This document shows positions 1 through 4,957 of a stretch of DNA of 5,522 nt, in pieces (within the stretch, counting starts at the first letter, position 1; the number at the start of each line of letters is the position of its first letter). Below the pieces are notes generated by a model, which worked only from the letters and a program-made list of their open reading frames with translations, had not been told where the DNA came from and did not search any database. The translations under genes were made by a program, and so were the position numbers. This stretch comes from Ponticaulis sp. (GTDB lineage Bacteria > Pseudomonadota > Alphaproteobacteria > Caulobacterales > Hyphomonadaceae): contig PABS01000062.1 in the NCBI GenBank assembly GCA_002699325.1, positions 5,658-11,179 on the forward strand, read 5' to 3'.

Positions 1-147
1 GCGCTCAAGACCGCCGGCATGCATGTGGAACGTGATGCGACACCCATCTCAAAAAATGTGCCTGTGATTATTGGTATCGGCCACGATGCTGATGGCAACA
101 CGCTGGAGTTCATTCAACGCTTGCAGAGAACAAAAATGGCCCGCTGA
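1..147 (+). CDS. VOC (glyoxalase/bleomycin-resistance/dioxygenase) family protein, C-terminal fragment
   Basis: The reading frame is open from the first base to a TGA at 145-147 and gives the last 48 residues of a protein that begins outside the window. The fragment has a short run of hydrophobic residues (VPVIIGIG, fragment residues 20-27) followed by HDADGNTLEFIQR. This is the typical last beta-strand signature of the vicinal oxygen chelate (VOC) superfamily, in which the Glu of the D-x-x-G-N-x-x-E motif (Glu36 of the fragment) is commonly a metal ligand. VOC members include glyoxalase I, ring-cleavage dioxygenases and antibiotic-binding proteins, and nothing in 48 residues distinguishes among them. 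The family call is fairly firm and the specific function is unknown. The gene is on the same strand as the downstream kinase but is separated from it by over 300 bases and a hairpin, so it is probably a separate transcription unit. Confidence 0.75.
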   Translation, partial: ALKTAGMHVERDATPISKNVPVIIGIGHDADGNTLEFIQRLQRTKMAR

Positions 148-166
148 TTGAGCGCGCAGCGGGCCA
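137..166. terminator. Perfect 10-bp inverted repeat at the end of the VOC gene, possible terminator
   Basis: TGGCCCGCTG (137-146) is exactly complementary to CAGCGGGCCA (157-166), leaving a 10-base loop. The left arm overlaps the last codons and stop of the VOC gene. On the plus strand the stem is followed by AAATTCTC, a poor T-tract. On the minus strand it is followed by five T (complement of 132-136), which is the better intrinsic-terminator layout for leftward transcription. It may stop transcription in either direction. I see no clear minus-strand gene that needs it. Confidence 0.45.
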
Positions 167-302
167 AATTCTCGGTTGGATTATACTCGACCTGGAGCCG
201 GTCTGTGGGCAACATCCGGCTTCAGGCCGGTCAATCATGCACGTGCGTCCCGCGCCTGCTGAATGACCGGAATAAATATCACAGTGAATTGGGCTCGATC
301 CC

Positions 303-373
303 ATCCCCTGAACAGGGGAGCTAACATGAATAGCCGACACACTTCGTTGATTGTCTTCACCGGTTCAGGGGAT
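303..373. repeat. Pair of 11-bp elements ATCCCCTGAAC in opposite orientation
   Basis: ATCCCCTGAAC occurs at 303-313, and its exact reverse complement GTTCAGGGGAT occurs at 363-373. The match weakens beyond the 11 bases (3 of the next 5 agree). Taken with the palindrome at 304-319, this reads as a strong dyad site (centre 311.5) and a half-conserved one (centre 364.5), 53 bp or about five helical turns apart. That spacing would put two bound dimers on the same DNA face. The second element sits between the -35 and -10 boxes of the predicted kinase promoter. Confidence 0.4.
304..319. repeat. 16-bp inverted repeat TCCCCTG-AA-CAGGGGA, possible operator or hairpin
   Basis: The seven-base arms TCCCCTG (304-310) and CAGGGGA (313-319) are perfectly complementary around a central AA. 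A two-base gap is too tight for a stable RNA loop unless the inner pair opens, so a binding site for a dimeric regulator is at least as likely as a hairpin. It lies about 145 bases upstream of the kinase start. The right arm doubles as a Shine-Dalgarno-like run before an ATG at 326. Confidence 0.5.
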
Positions 374-505
374 TGTAAAATCGCTGTTCGGGAAGGAATG
401 CTATTCCATCAGCTCAGCCTGTCTTTGGGCTTTGCGGTTTTTTGGGTTCGGGTACCACTCATATGGCAAAGTCACGCATTCCTATACCGCCATATGCGCG
501 CTTAA
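326..505 (+). CDS. Possible upstream ORF of 59 residues overlapping the kinase start; doubtful
   Basis: An ATG at 326 follows AGGGGAG (314-320) by five bases, the best Shine-Dalgarno-like sequence between the VOC gene and the kinase. The frame runs to a TGA at 503-505, so it overlaps the kinase gene by 43 bases in another frame. The predicted peptide has a hydrophobic stretch around residues 29-46 but resembles nothing I recognise. The purine run is also one arm of the inverted repeat at 304-319, so the good spacing may be coincidence. If the promoter at 351-379 is the real one, this ATG would not be transcribed from it. It is listed because translation here could influence the kinase, whose own start lacks a clear ribosome binding site. 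Confidence 0.12.
   Translation: MNSRHTSLIVFTGSGDCKIAVREGMLFHQLSLSLGFAVFWVRVPLIWQSHAFLYRHMRA
351..379 (+). promoter_or_regulatory. Putative sigma-70 promoter for the kinase-regulator operon
   Basis: TTGTCT (351-356) and TGTAAA (374-379) are separated by 17 bases and each matches the sigma-70 consensus at four of six positions. TAAAAT at 376-381 is an alternative -10 with a longer spacer. The distance to the ATG at 463 implies a leader of about 75-80 bases. Promoter calls from sequence alone are unreliable. The repeat element inside the spacer makes this one more credible as a regulated promoter. Confidence 0.35.
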
Positions 506-2355
506 TTGTCTTACTCGCCATTGGCCTCGCCCTGTTCCTCATGGCCGCATTTATGGTCTTGCAGCCTCCAGACGGTCTGACAGCCAATCCAATCCACTGG
601 CGCGCTATCGGGCAAACCTCACCTGCAATCTGGGTCTCACTGGGAACCGGCTTTCTTGCTTATCTTATTTCTGCCTGGGTGTGGTCACTGAAGCCATCAC
701 ACCTGCCCGCCATACTTTTCGCGGCCAGCGGGCTTATGACGCTCGGTTTTTGCTTTTCCGCTGTAGGCTTTGATCTGGCGCTCGACCTGACCATGCGTCA
801 GTTCATGCTGTTTGCGAACACAAACGCGCTCACAGCAGCGACCTTCGGCATCATCATGCCGTGCCTCTTCCTTATTTATCCAAACCGCCTGCCCGGCTGG
901 AAACTGCTTTCTGCAGTGGTTGTGCTGGGTTTTGGTGGATGGACGCTCTTCAGCATGTTCGGTCCGGTTCAGGATTTTGACGCCGTTCAGCGGATTACGT
1001 TCTTCGAGATGCTCGTCATTGTCGCTGTTGTTGGGTGGCAGGTCTGGGCATCGCGAGAAGACCCCCGTCTCAGAGCAATCGCCATCTGGCTGGGGGTTTC
1101 CACGCTTCTGGGTGCAGGTGCTTTCATCTCGCTCGTCGCCGCCCCCATAACGTTCGGGCATCCGCCGGTGATTGAAGAGAAAATCGCCTTTGCCTTTTTC
1201 CTCGTCATCTATGTCGGCCTTGCCGTCGGCATTCTAAGGTATCGGCTGTTTGACCTCGGCGCATGGGCCTATCGTCTGACTTTTTACGTTAGCGCCGCAT
1301 GCGTTCTGATTATTCTGGACCTTGCGCTTGTCTCGTTTCTGGCTCTGGACCAGGGACAGGCCATCGGTGTTTCGCTTCTCGTTGTCGCGTTGGCCTATCT
1401 TCCTCTCAGAGATCTGGTCTGGCATCGGCTTCTCAAACCAAAACGCCGAAATGATGACGAACTCTTTCAGCGTGTGCTCGACGCTGCACTCAAACCGACC
1501 AGTCGTGAGCGCGCGGAGAGCTGGGAGGACCTTTTGGTCAGCCATTTCAGGCCGTTGCAATCTGTGCCGATCCAGCCAGATGGCGATCTGGCCTATATCG
1601 ACACTGAGGGTTTATCGCTCTACGTGCCTGCCGCAGGCGACGCATCAGCGCTGCTGTTGCAGTATCCCGACGACGGGCGCGCCCTGTTTTCTCCTGAAGA
1701 CGTGGCGCTCGCACGGCAGCTCACCAAATTGCTCAAATACGCTAAAGAAAGTCGGGACGCCTATGATCGCGGTGCCTCGGAAGAGCGCACCAGAATTGCA
1801 CGGGACATTCATGACAATATCGGTGCTCAGCTGATGCGGGCTTTGCATTCAGAACGAACTGACCGCAAGGACACCATGATACGCGAAACACTCGCCGACC
1901 TGCGAGACGTCATCAACAATGCGCAAAGTCAGTCCCTGCCGCTTGATGATGTTCTCGCAGACCTGCGAGCTGAAACCGCCGAAAGACTGGAACCGCACCA
2001 GATCGATCTGGTCTGGACGCTCGAATCTGGTGCCGGGATTACATTGCCTCCTGCCAAGGTCCATGCGCTTCGTTCCTTTATTCGGGAAGCCGCAAGCAAC
2101 ACGATCAAGCACGCGTCAGCCCAAAACCTCTTCGTCGAAATAGACGTTGCAGAAGAAGAAACCGTTTTGCGGATACGCGACGACGGAAAGGGGTTCGCGG
2201 CTAATACCGCTCTTTTCGGCCACGGTCTGGGAAACATGAAAGTACGCGTGGAGAGTATGGGGGGTCAGCTTGAGCTCAAGTCTGATGAGACCGGGACGGA
2301 ACTCACCGCCCAAATTCCGGTGCATGCGGGTCCAACACAGGCGGCAACAGTATGA
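463..2355 (+). CDS. Membrane sensor histidine kinase, NarX/ComP-like (HisKA_3 + HATPase)
   Basis: This 630-residue kinase senses an unknown signal through its membrane part and phosphorylates the regulator encoded next to it. About ten hydrophobic segments are visible, near residues 13-33, 56-76, 81-103, 123-141, 148-167, 181-197, 204-227, 241-259, 272-295 and 298-316. ILRYRLFD at 257-264 matches a motif typical of ComP-like polytopic kinases. A degenerate GAF-like linker follows (about 335-430), then the HisKA_3 phosphoacceptor box with His450 in RIARDIHDNIG. The ATP-binding domain has an N box (REAASN, Asn546), a G1 box (DDGKGF, 573-578) and a G2 box (GHGLGNM, 586-592). Position 455 is Ala where NarX-type kinases have the Gln of the D-x3-Q phosphatase motif. 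I chose ATG 463. A TTG at 442 would add seven residues, and neither start has a good ribosome binding site. The gene overlaps the regulator by four bases. The family call is secure and the ligand unknown. Confidence 0.93.
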   Translation: MAKSRIPIPPYARLIVLLAIGLALFLMAAFMVLQPPDGLTANPIHWRAIGQTSPAIWVSLGTGFLAYLISAWVWSLKPSHLPAILFAASGLMTLGFCFSAVGFDLALDLTMRQFMLFANTNALTAATFGIIMPCLFLIYPNRLPGWKLLSAVVVLGFGGWTLFSMFGPVQDFDAVQRITFFEMLVIVAVVGWQVWASREDPRLRAIAIWLGVSTLLGAGAFISLVAAPITFGHPPVIEEKIAFAFFLVIYVGLAVGILRYRLFDLGAWAYRLTFYVSAACVLIILDLALVSFLALDQGQAIGVSLLVVALAYLPLRDLVWHRLLKPKRRNDDELFQRVLDAALKPTSRERAESWEDLLVSHFRPLQSVPIQPDGDLAYIDTEGLSLYVPAAGDASALLLQYPDDGRALFSPEDVALARQLTKLLKYAKESRDAYDRGASEERTRIARDIHDNIGAQLMRALHSERTDRKDTMIRETLADLRDVINNAQSQSLPLDDVLADLRAETAERLEPHQIDLVWTLESGAGITLPPAKVHALRSFIREAASNTIKHASAQNLFVEIDVAEEETVLRIRDDGKGFAANTALFGHGLGNMKVRVESMGGQLELKSDETGTELTAQIPVHAGPTQAATV

Positions 2356-2987
2356 AAAAAGCACTCATCGTTGAAGACGTTGCGGAGACATCTCAATGGC
2401 TGCGAGAGGTGACTTTGAAAGCCTTTCCAGGCTGCGACGTCTACCAGACTAAAAATGTCCGCGAGGCGCTTTTTTCGGTGAAAGGCAACGACTTTGATCT
2501 GGCGCTGGTGGATCTCGGCCTGCCAGATGGTACCGGCACAGATGTTGTGTCGGCCATCGCAAAACGGAACACCGATACCGTAATTGTTGTCGCAACCATC
2601 ATGGGCGATGATGCCTCTGTGGTTGCGGCACTTTCGTCGGGTGCTCACGGATATCTCCTCAAAGACTCTCCGCCGGATGTCTTTGAGCGCCAACTCAAAC
2701 AGCTCGACCAGGGCATTCCGGCGCTATCACCCTCGATCGCGCGTCGGCTTCTGGATCATTTCGCAACGACAGTGCTGCCTTCGGAACCCGAGGCCAATCT
2801 CACGCCACGCGAACGTGACGTTCTTGGCCTCATCGGACGAGGCCTCAGAAATGCAGACGCAGCGAAAGCACTTGGGCTAACCGAAAGCACGGTCGCCAGT
2901 CATATCAAGTCCATCTATGCCAAGCTTGGAATTTCCTCCCGCGCCGAAGCAGCACTTCAGGCCGCGCGACTTGGACTGACATCCTGA
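2352..2987 (+). CDS. Two-component response regulator, NarL/FixJ (LuxR-HTH) family
   Basis: This is a 211-residue DNA-binding regulator, the predicted phosphorylation target of the upstream kinase. The receiver domain occupies residues 1 to about 120. It has the acidic pair Glu8-Asp9, the phosphoacceptor Asp54 in LALVDLGLPDG, the switch Thr82 and Lys104 in LLKD. The C-terminal LuxR-type helix-turn-helix runs from about residue 149 (LTPRERDVL) to the end. The recognition helix is in TESTVASHIKSIYAKL and the final helix in SSRAEAALQAARLGL. Every residue expected for phosphorylation is intact. The ATG at 2352 overlaps the kinase stop as ATGA, which indicates translational coupling and one operon. 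There is no strong Shine-Dalgarno sequence of its own. Targets are unknown. The palindromic element upstream of the kinase and the transporter operon downstream are the nearest candidates, which is inference only. Confidence 0.95.
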   Translation: MKKALIVEDVAETSQWLREVTLKAFPGCDVYQTKNVREALFSVKGNDFDLALVDLGLPDGTGTDVVSAIAKRNTDTVIVVATIMGDDASVVAALSSGAHGYLLKDSPPDVFERQLKQLDQGIPALSPSIARRLLDHFATTVLPSEPEANLTPRERDVLGLIGRGLRNADAAKALGLTESTVASHIKSIYAKLGISSRAEAALQAARLGLTS

Positions 2988-3017
2988 GAGCATCCTGAGC
3001 CTCGTTATAAACGATCA

Positions 3018-3046
3018 TTGACAACGCCTTGAATAGACCCTTGAAA
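3018..3046 (+). promoter_or_regulatory. Possible promoter in the gap before the transporter gene
   Basis: A perfect -35 consensus TTGACA lies at 3018-3023. Seventeen bases further on is TTGAAA (3041-3046), only three of six matches to a -10 box. Another TATAAA at 3006-3011 has no good -35 at the right distance. The 105-base gap between the regulator and transporter suggests a separate promoter, but the weak -10 means it may need an activator, or the call may be wrong. I see no clear terminator after the regulator gene, so readthrough is also possible. Confidence 0.25.
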
Positions 3047-3074
3047 CAACAGACCTGACCTGACCGGCATTGCG

Positions 3075-3081
3075 AAAAGGA
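3075..3081 (+). promoter_or_regulatory. Ribosome binding site supporting a GTG start
   Basis: AAAAGGA at 3075-3081 lies 11 bases before the GTG at 3093. The spacing is slightly long but usable. No ATG in this frame lies near the N-terminus of the transporter, so this site decides for the GTG start. Confidence 0.5.
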
Positions 3082-3092
3082 CCGGCTGACGC

Positions 3093-3860
3093 GTGTCTGT
3101 TTTGCTCATTTTTGGCTTCGCGATTATTGCGCTGATCTATTCAAGCGTTGGGTTTGGTGGTGGATCGACCTACACAGCCCTTCTGGTTTTTTCCGGGCTG
3201 GATATTTTCCTTGTCCCCATCATTTCGCTCGTCTGCAATCTCACGGTCACAAGTGCCGGGGTCTGGAAATCCTGGCGAAATGACCTCTTCGACCGGTCCG
3301 GTGTCTTCTCTATTCTGGCCTTCTCAGTCCCTGCGGCCTTCCTGGGCGGGATCACGCCTATCTCACGCGAAACACTAATTCTCCTGCTTGGCGGAGCACT
3401 GTTGATTGCCGGATTGCAGCTTGGCTGGACCACGCTCACCGTCAAGTCTCCTGACACCGAGCGAAAACGAACCGTACCAACATGGGTGGCTCCGATTATT
3501 GGATCTGGTGTCGGATATCTGTCCGGTGTGGTCGGTATTGGCGGCGGGATCTTTCTGGCGCCCATACTTCATCTGGTCGGCTGGTCGAGCCCTCGAAAGA
3601 TCGCCGCCCTCGCCAGCGCTTATATTGCCGCGAACTCCCTGGCTGGCTTGGCTGGTAAATTCCTCTCCATACCTCCAGACGTCGACAAGATGGTCCTTCT
3701 CGATTTCTGGCCACTGATTCCGGCTGTCATTGTCGGTAGCTTTTTTGGCCATCGCTTCATGCTGGGATTGTTTCCCGAGCGCGTGGTCAAAGGTATAACC
3801 GCCGCCCTGATCCTGATCGTCGCAATGCGCCTCCTTGTCCGTTCGCTCACCAGCGCCTAA
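3093..3860 (+). CDS. TauE/SafE-family membrane transporter (sulfite exporter family)
   Basis: This is a 255-residue integral inner-membrane protein of the TauE/SafE (DUF81) family, close to the usual 250-residue length. Members move anions such as sulfite, sulfoacetate or other organosulfur compounds. The internal duplication typical of the family is clear. The first half carries YSSVGFGGGST (residues about 16-26) and the second carries LSGVVGIGGG (about 143-152), each followed by hydrophobic helices. About eight membrane segments can be drawn. The start is GTG, supported by AAAAGGA 11 bases upstream. The methyltransferase gene starts nine bases after its stop, so the two are probably co-transcribed. 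The substrate cannot be read from the sequence and the name 'sulfite exporter' is only the family label. Homologues of known substrate would be needed to narrow it. Confidence 0.9.
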   Translation: MSVLLIFGFAIIALIYSSVGFGGGSTYTALLVFSGLDIFLVPIISLVCNLTVTSAGVWKSWRNDLFDRSGVFSILAFSVPAAFLGGITPISRETLILLLGGALLIAGLQLGWTTLTVKSPDTERKRTVPTWVAPIIGSGVGYLSGVVGIGGGIFLAPILHLVGWSSPRKIAALASAYIAANSLAGLAGKFLSIPPDVDKMVLLDFWPLIPAVIVGSFFGHRFMLGLFPERVVKGITAALILIVAMRLLVRSLTSA

Positions 3861-3869
3861 GCCTTCGCC

Positions 3870-4541
3870 ATGGCCAACGATGAATTCTACAACGAGGTCG
3901 ATCTGTATCTGGAAGCTCGGCTCCTGCCCAAAGATCCTGTGCTAGACGACGTGATCGGCGCACAGGACGCTGCGGGGCTACCTCCCATGGCGGTCTCGCC
4001 GCTACAGGGCGCATTTCTGAAAATGCTTGCTCAGTCAATCGGCGCACGGCGCATTCTAGAGCTCGGCACCTTTGCAGGCTATTCGACGGTCTGGCTCGCG
4101 CGCGCCCTGCCAGACGGCGGAAAGGTGATCACGCTGGAGCATCAGAACGTGAACGCTGATTTGTCTGAGAAAAATTTTGCTCGCGCGGGGGTCAGCCATC
4201 TGATCGAGATCCGCCGAGGCAAGGCGTTCAAGTCGATGAACATTATGATCAATGACGGCGTTGAGCCATTTGATCTGATCTTCATGGATGCCGACAAGAT
4301 CAACTATCCCGTCTATATCGATCAGGTCCTGCTCCTGTCGCGTCCCGGCACGGTGATCATCGCAGACAATGTCGTCCGCGAAGGGCGCATCCTGGATGAT
4401 AGCGGCAAAGACCCGTCAGTACGTGGTGTGCGCACCTTCCTCGAAAAGCTTACGAGCCATCCTCAGGTGGAGAGCACAGCCCTGCAGACTGTTGGCAGCA
4501 AGGGTCATGATGGCTTTGCCATGATGCGGGTAAAGTCCTGA
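3870..4541 (+). CDS. SAM-dependent O-methyltransferase, COMT/CCoAOMT-like (Methyltransf_3)
   Basis: This 223-residue cytosolic class I methyltransferase should transfer a methyl group from S-adenosylmethionine to a hydroxyl of a small, probably catechol-like, acceptor. The SAM-binding motif I is ELGTFAGYS at residues 64-72, and the acidic residue that usually contacts the ribose is in ITLEHQ near 90. The metal-dependent catalytic set is present: Asp140 and Lys143 in FMDADK, and Asp166-Asn167 in IIADN. This corresponds to the divalent-metal ligands and catalytic Lys of catechol O-methyltransferase. The C-terminal KGHDGFAM is also typical. The ATG at 3870 is nine bases after the transporter stop with no good Shine-Dalgarno sequence, so translation is probably coupled to it. 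The stop abuts that of the convergent minus-strand gene. The family is secure and the substrate unknown. Confidence 0.93.
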   Translation: MANDEFYNEVDLYLEARLLPKDPVLDDVIGAQDAAGLPPMAVSPLQGAFLKMLAQSIGARRILELGTFAGYSTVWLARALPDGGKVITLEHQNVNADLSEKNFARAGVSHLIEIRRGKAFKSMNIMINDGVEPFDLIFMDADKINYPVYIDQVLLLSRPGTVIIADNVVREGRILDDSGKDPSVRGVRTFLEKLTSHPQVESTALQTVGSKGHDGFAMMRVKS

Positions 4542-4877
4542 TCAAAGCGAAATTGCGCCAGTTTTGGCCTTCCAATGGTCCAGACGCTCCTTGAGCGTCG
4601 AATTGATGAACACTGATGGTGTTTCGGGGTCCAGTTCTTCGACACTTTCAAAGTTAAAACTTGTCTTCCCATACTCGTGCCATGCTGCTCTCAACTGTGC
4701 GTTCACATGTGGAGCGCTCTGAACAGTCAGAGAGAGTCTGTTCATCACGGACTCCAGGTTTCTCGACTTTCCAATCCAGGCTTCGCCCGTCGGACGGCAA
4801 GTGATCCGAAAGATCCCCGCTGTCACTTTCTGTTTTTGGAAGGCCGCTTTCGCGAGCTGACGTGCTTGCTTGTCCAT
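4542..4877 (-). CDS. Small GIY-YIG nuclease family protein with degenerate motif
   Basis: This 111-residue cytosolic protein matches the GIY-YIG fold in outline. It has a basic N-terminal helix (residues 2-17), a first strand GIFRI (21-25) in place of GIY, and a second strand AWIGKS (33-38) in place of YIG. Asn40-Leu41, Arg47, a central helix around 57-70 ending in a WHEYG turn, and FNFESVEEL (74-82) follow, with Glu77 where the metal-binding Glu of the fold is expected. Both signature tyrosines are replaced (Phe23, Trp34), so nuclease activity is uncertain. The start at 4877 has an AAGGA eight bases upstream. The gene is divergent from the DUF2239 gene across an 80-base control region with two identical repeats. 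Related alphaproteobacterial proteins are, to my knowledge, annotated only as 'GIY-YIG nuclease family'. The cellular role is unknown. Confidence 0.75.
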   Translation of the reverse strand: MDKQARQLAKAAFQKQKVTAGIFRITCRPTGEAWIGKSRNLESVMNRLSLTVQSAPHVNAQLRAAWHEYGKTSFNFESVEELDPETPSVFINSTLKERLDHWKAKTGAISL

Positions 4878-4885
4878 ATCCGTAT

Positions 4886-4890
4886 TCCTT
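4886..4890 (-). promoter_or_regulatory. Ribosome binding site of the GIY-YIG gene
   Basis: Read on the minus strand, AAGGA (within AAAAAGGA) precedes the ATG at 4877 by eight bases, an ideal layout. It lies directly beside the proximal copy of the 13-bp repeat, so a protein bound there could also lie at the transcription start. Confidence 0.6.
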
Positions 4891-4892
4891 TT

Positions 4893-4930
4893 TACCCGGG
4901 TGTAATTGACTCATTAATACCCGGGTGTAA
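4893..4930. repeat. Two identical 13-bp repeats TACCCGGGTGTAA in the divergent promoter, likely operator
   Basis: TACCCGGGTGTAA occurs at 4893-4905 and again, identical, at 4918-4930, in the same orientation and 25 bp apart start to start. Each copy has the self-complementary core ACCCGGGT. The flanks are AT-rich and only partly symmetrical. The repeats fill the middle of the 80-base gap between the minus-strand GIY-YIG gene and the plus-strand DUF2239 gene. Copy 1 abuts the predicted -35 of the latter and copy 2 overlaps its -10. Exact duplication of 13 bases in so short a gap is not expected by chance and points to a regulator binding both sites. Confidence 0.75.
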
Positions 4931-4932
4931 AT
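4906..4932 (+). promoter_or_regulatory. Putative promoter of the DUF2239 gene
   Basis: TTGACT (4906-4911, five of six consensus matches) lies between the two 13-bp repeats. TGTAAA (4927-4932, four of six) follows with a 15-base spacer, or TAAATA (4928-4933) with 16. The -10 lies mostly inside the second repeat, so occupancy of that repeat should block RNA polymerase. Transcription would begin near 4940, giving a leader of about 18 bases. I could not identify an equally good minus-strand promoter. TTACAC inside copy 2 could serve as its -35. Confidence 0.4.
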
Positions 4933-4944
4933 AGGCGGCATTGT

Positions 4945-4950
4945 GGGAGA
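4945..4950 (+). promoter_or_regulatory. Ribosome binding site deciding the DUF2239 start
   Basis: GGGAGA at 4945-4950 lies seven bases before the ATG at 4958. The GTG at 4943 would put this purine run inside the gene and add five residues lacking family resemblance, so the ATG at 4958 is preferred. Confidence 0.6.
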
Positions 4951-4957
4951 TCCTAAC

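Larger units (their letters stand above)
148..462. other. Intergenic region upstream of the two-component system
   Basis: These 315 bases contain no convincing protein gene and no recognisable RNA gene. The left third (168-270) has several short CCGG-rich inverted repeats, for example 216-220 with 226-230 and 196-201 with 216-221, without a T-tract. The right part holds a 16-bp inverted repeat at 304-319, a second inverted copy of its half-sequence at 363-373, a plausible promoter at 351-379 and a weak short ORF beginning at 326. The region probably serves as the control region of the kinase-regulator operon. The length is generous for a simple promoter, so a small RNA or leader transcript cannot be excluded from sequence alone. 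Confidence 0.5.

Noticed and set aside
196..230. CCGG-rich short inverted repeats (196-201 with 216-221, 216-220 with 226-230) as a small RNA or second terminator.
   Set aside because: Stems are only five or six base pairs, overlap one another and lack a T-tract. No promoter supports a small RNA here.
110..340. Minus-strand open frame of 76 codons facing the VOC gene.
   Set aside because: It starts with a non-ATG codon, runs across the inverted repeats into the VOC coding sequence and has no recognisable family features.
411..443. A stem at 411-417/425-431 followed by six T at 438-443, as a transcription attenuator before the kinase.
   Set aside because: The stem includes two G-T pairs and the T-run is separated from it by six bases, which is weak for an intrinsic terminator.
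697..1161. Long open frames opposite or offset to the kinase gene (for example minus strand 697-1161 and plus strand 1322-1834).
   Set aside because: They are shadows of the kinase coding frame. Their translations are low-complexity or unlike any family, and the kinase frame explains the region fully.
2981..2999. Direct repeat ATCCTGAG (2981-2988 and 2992-2999) after the regulator gene.
   Set aside because: It is only eight bases, partly within the last codons of the regulator, and compatible with chance.
4583..4599. Hairpin GACGCTC-CTT-GAGCGTC, 42 bases after the methyltransferase stop, as a terminator.
   Set aside because: It has a seven-base stem but no T-tract on either side in either direction, and it lies inside the minus-strand coding sequence. 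It could still contribute to 3'-end formation.
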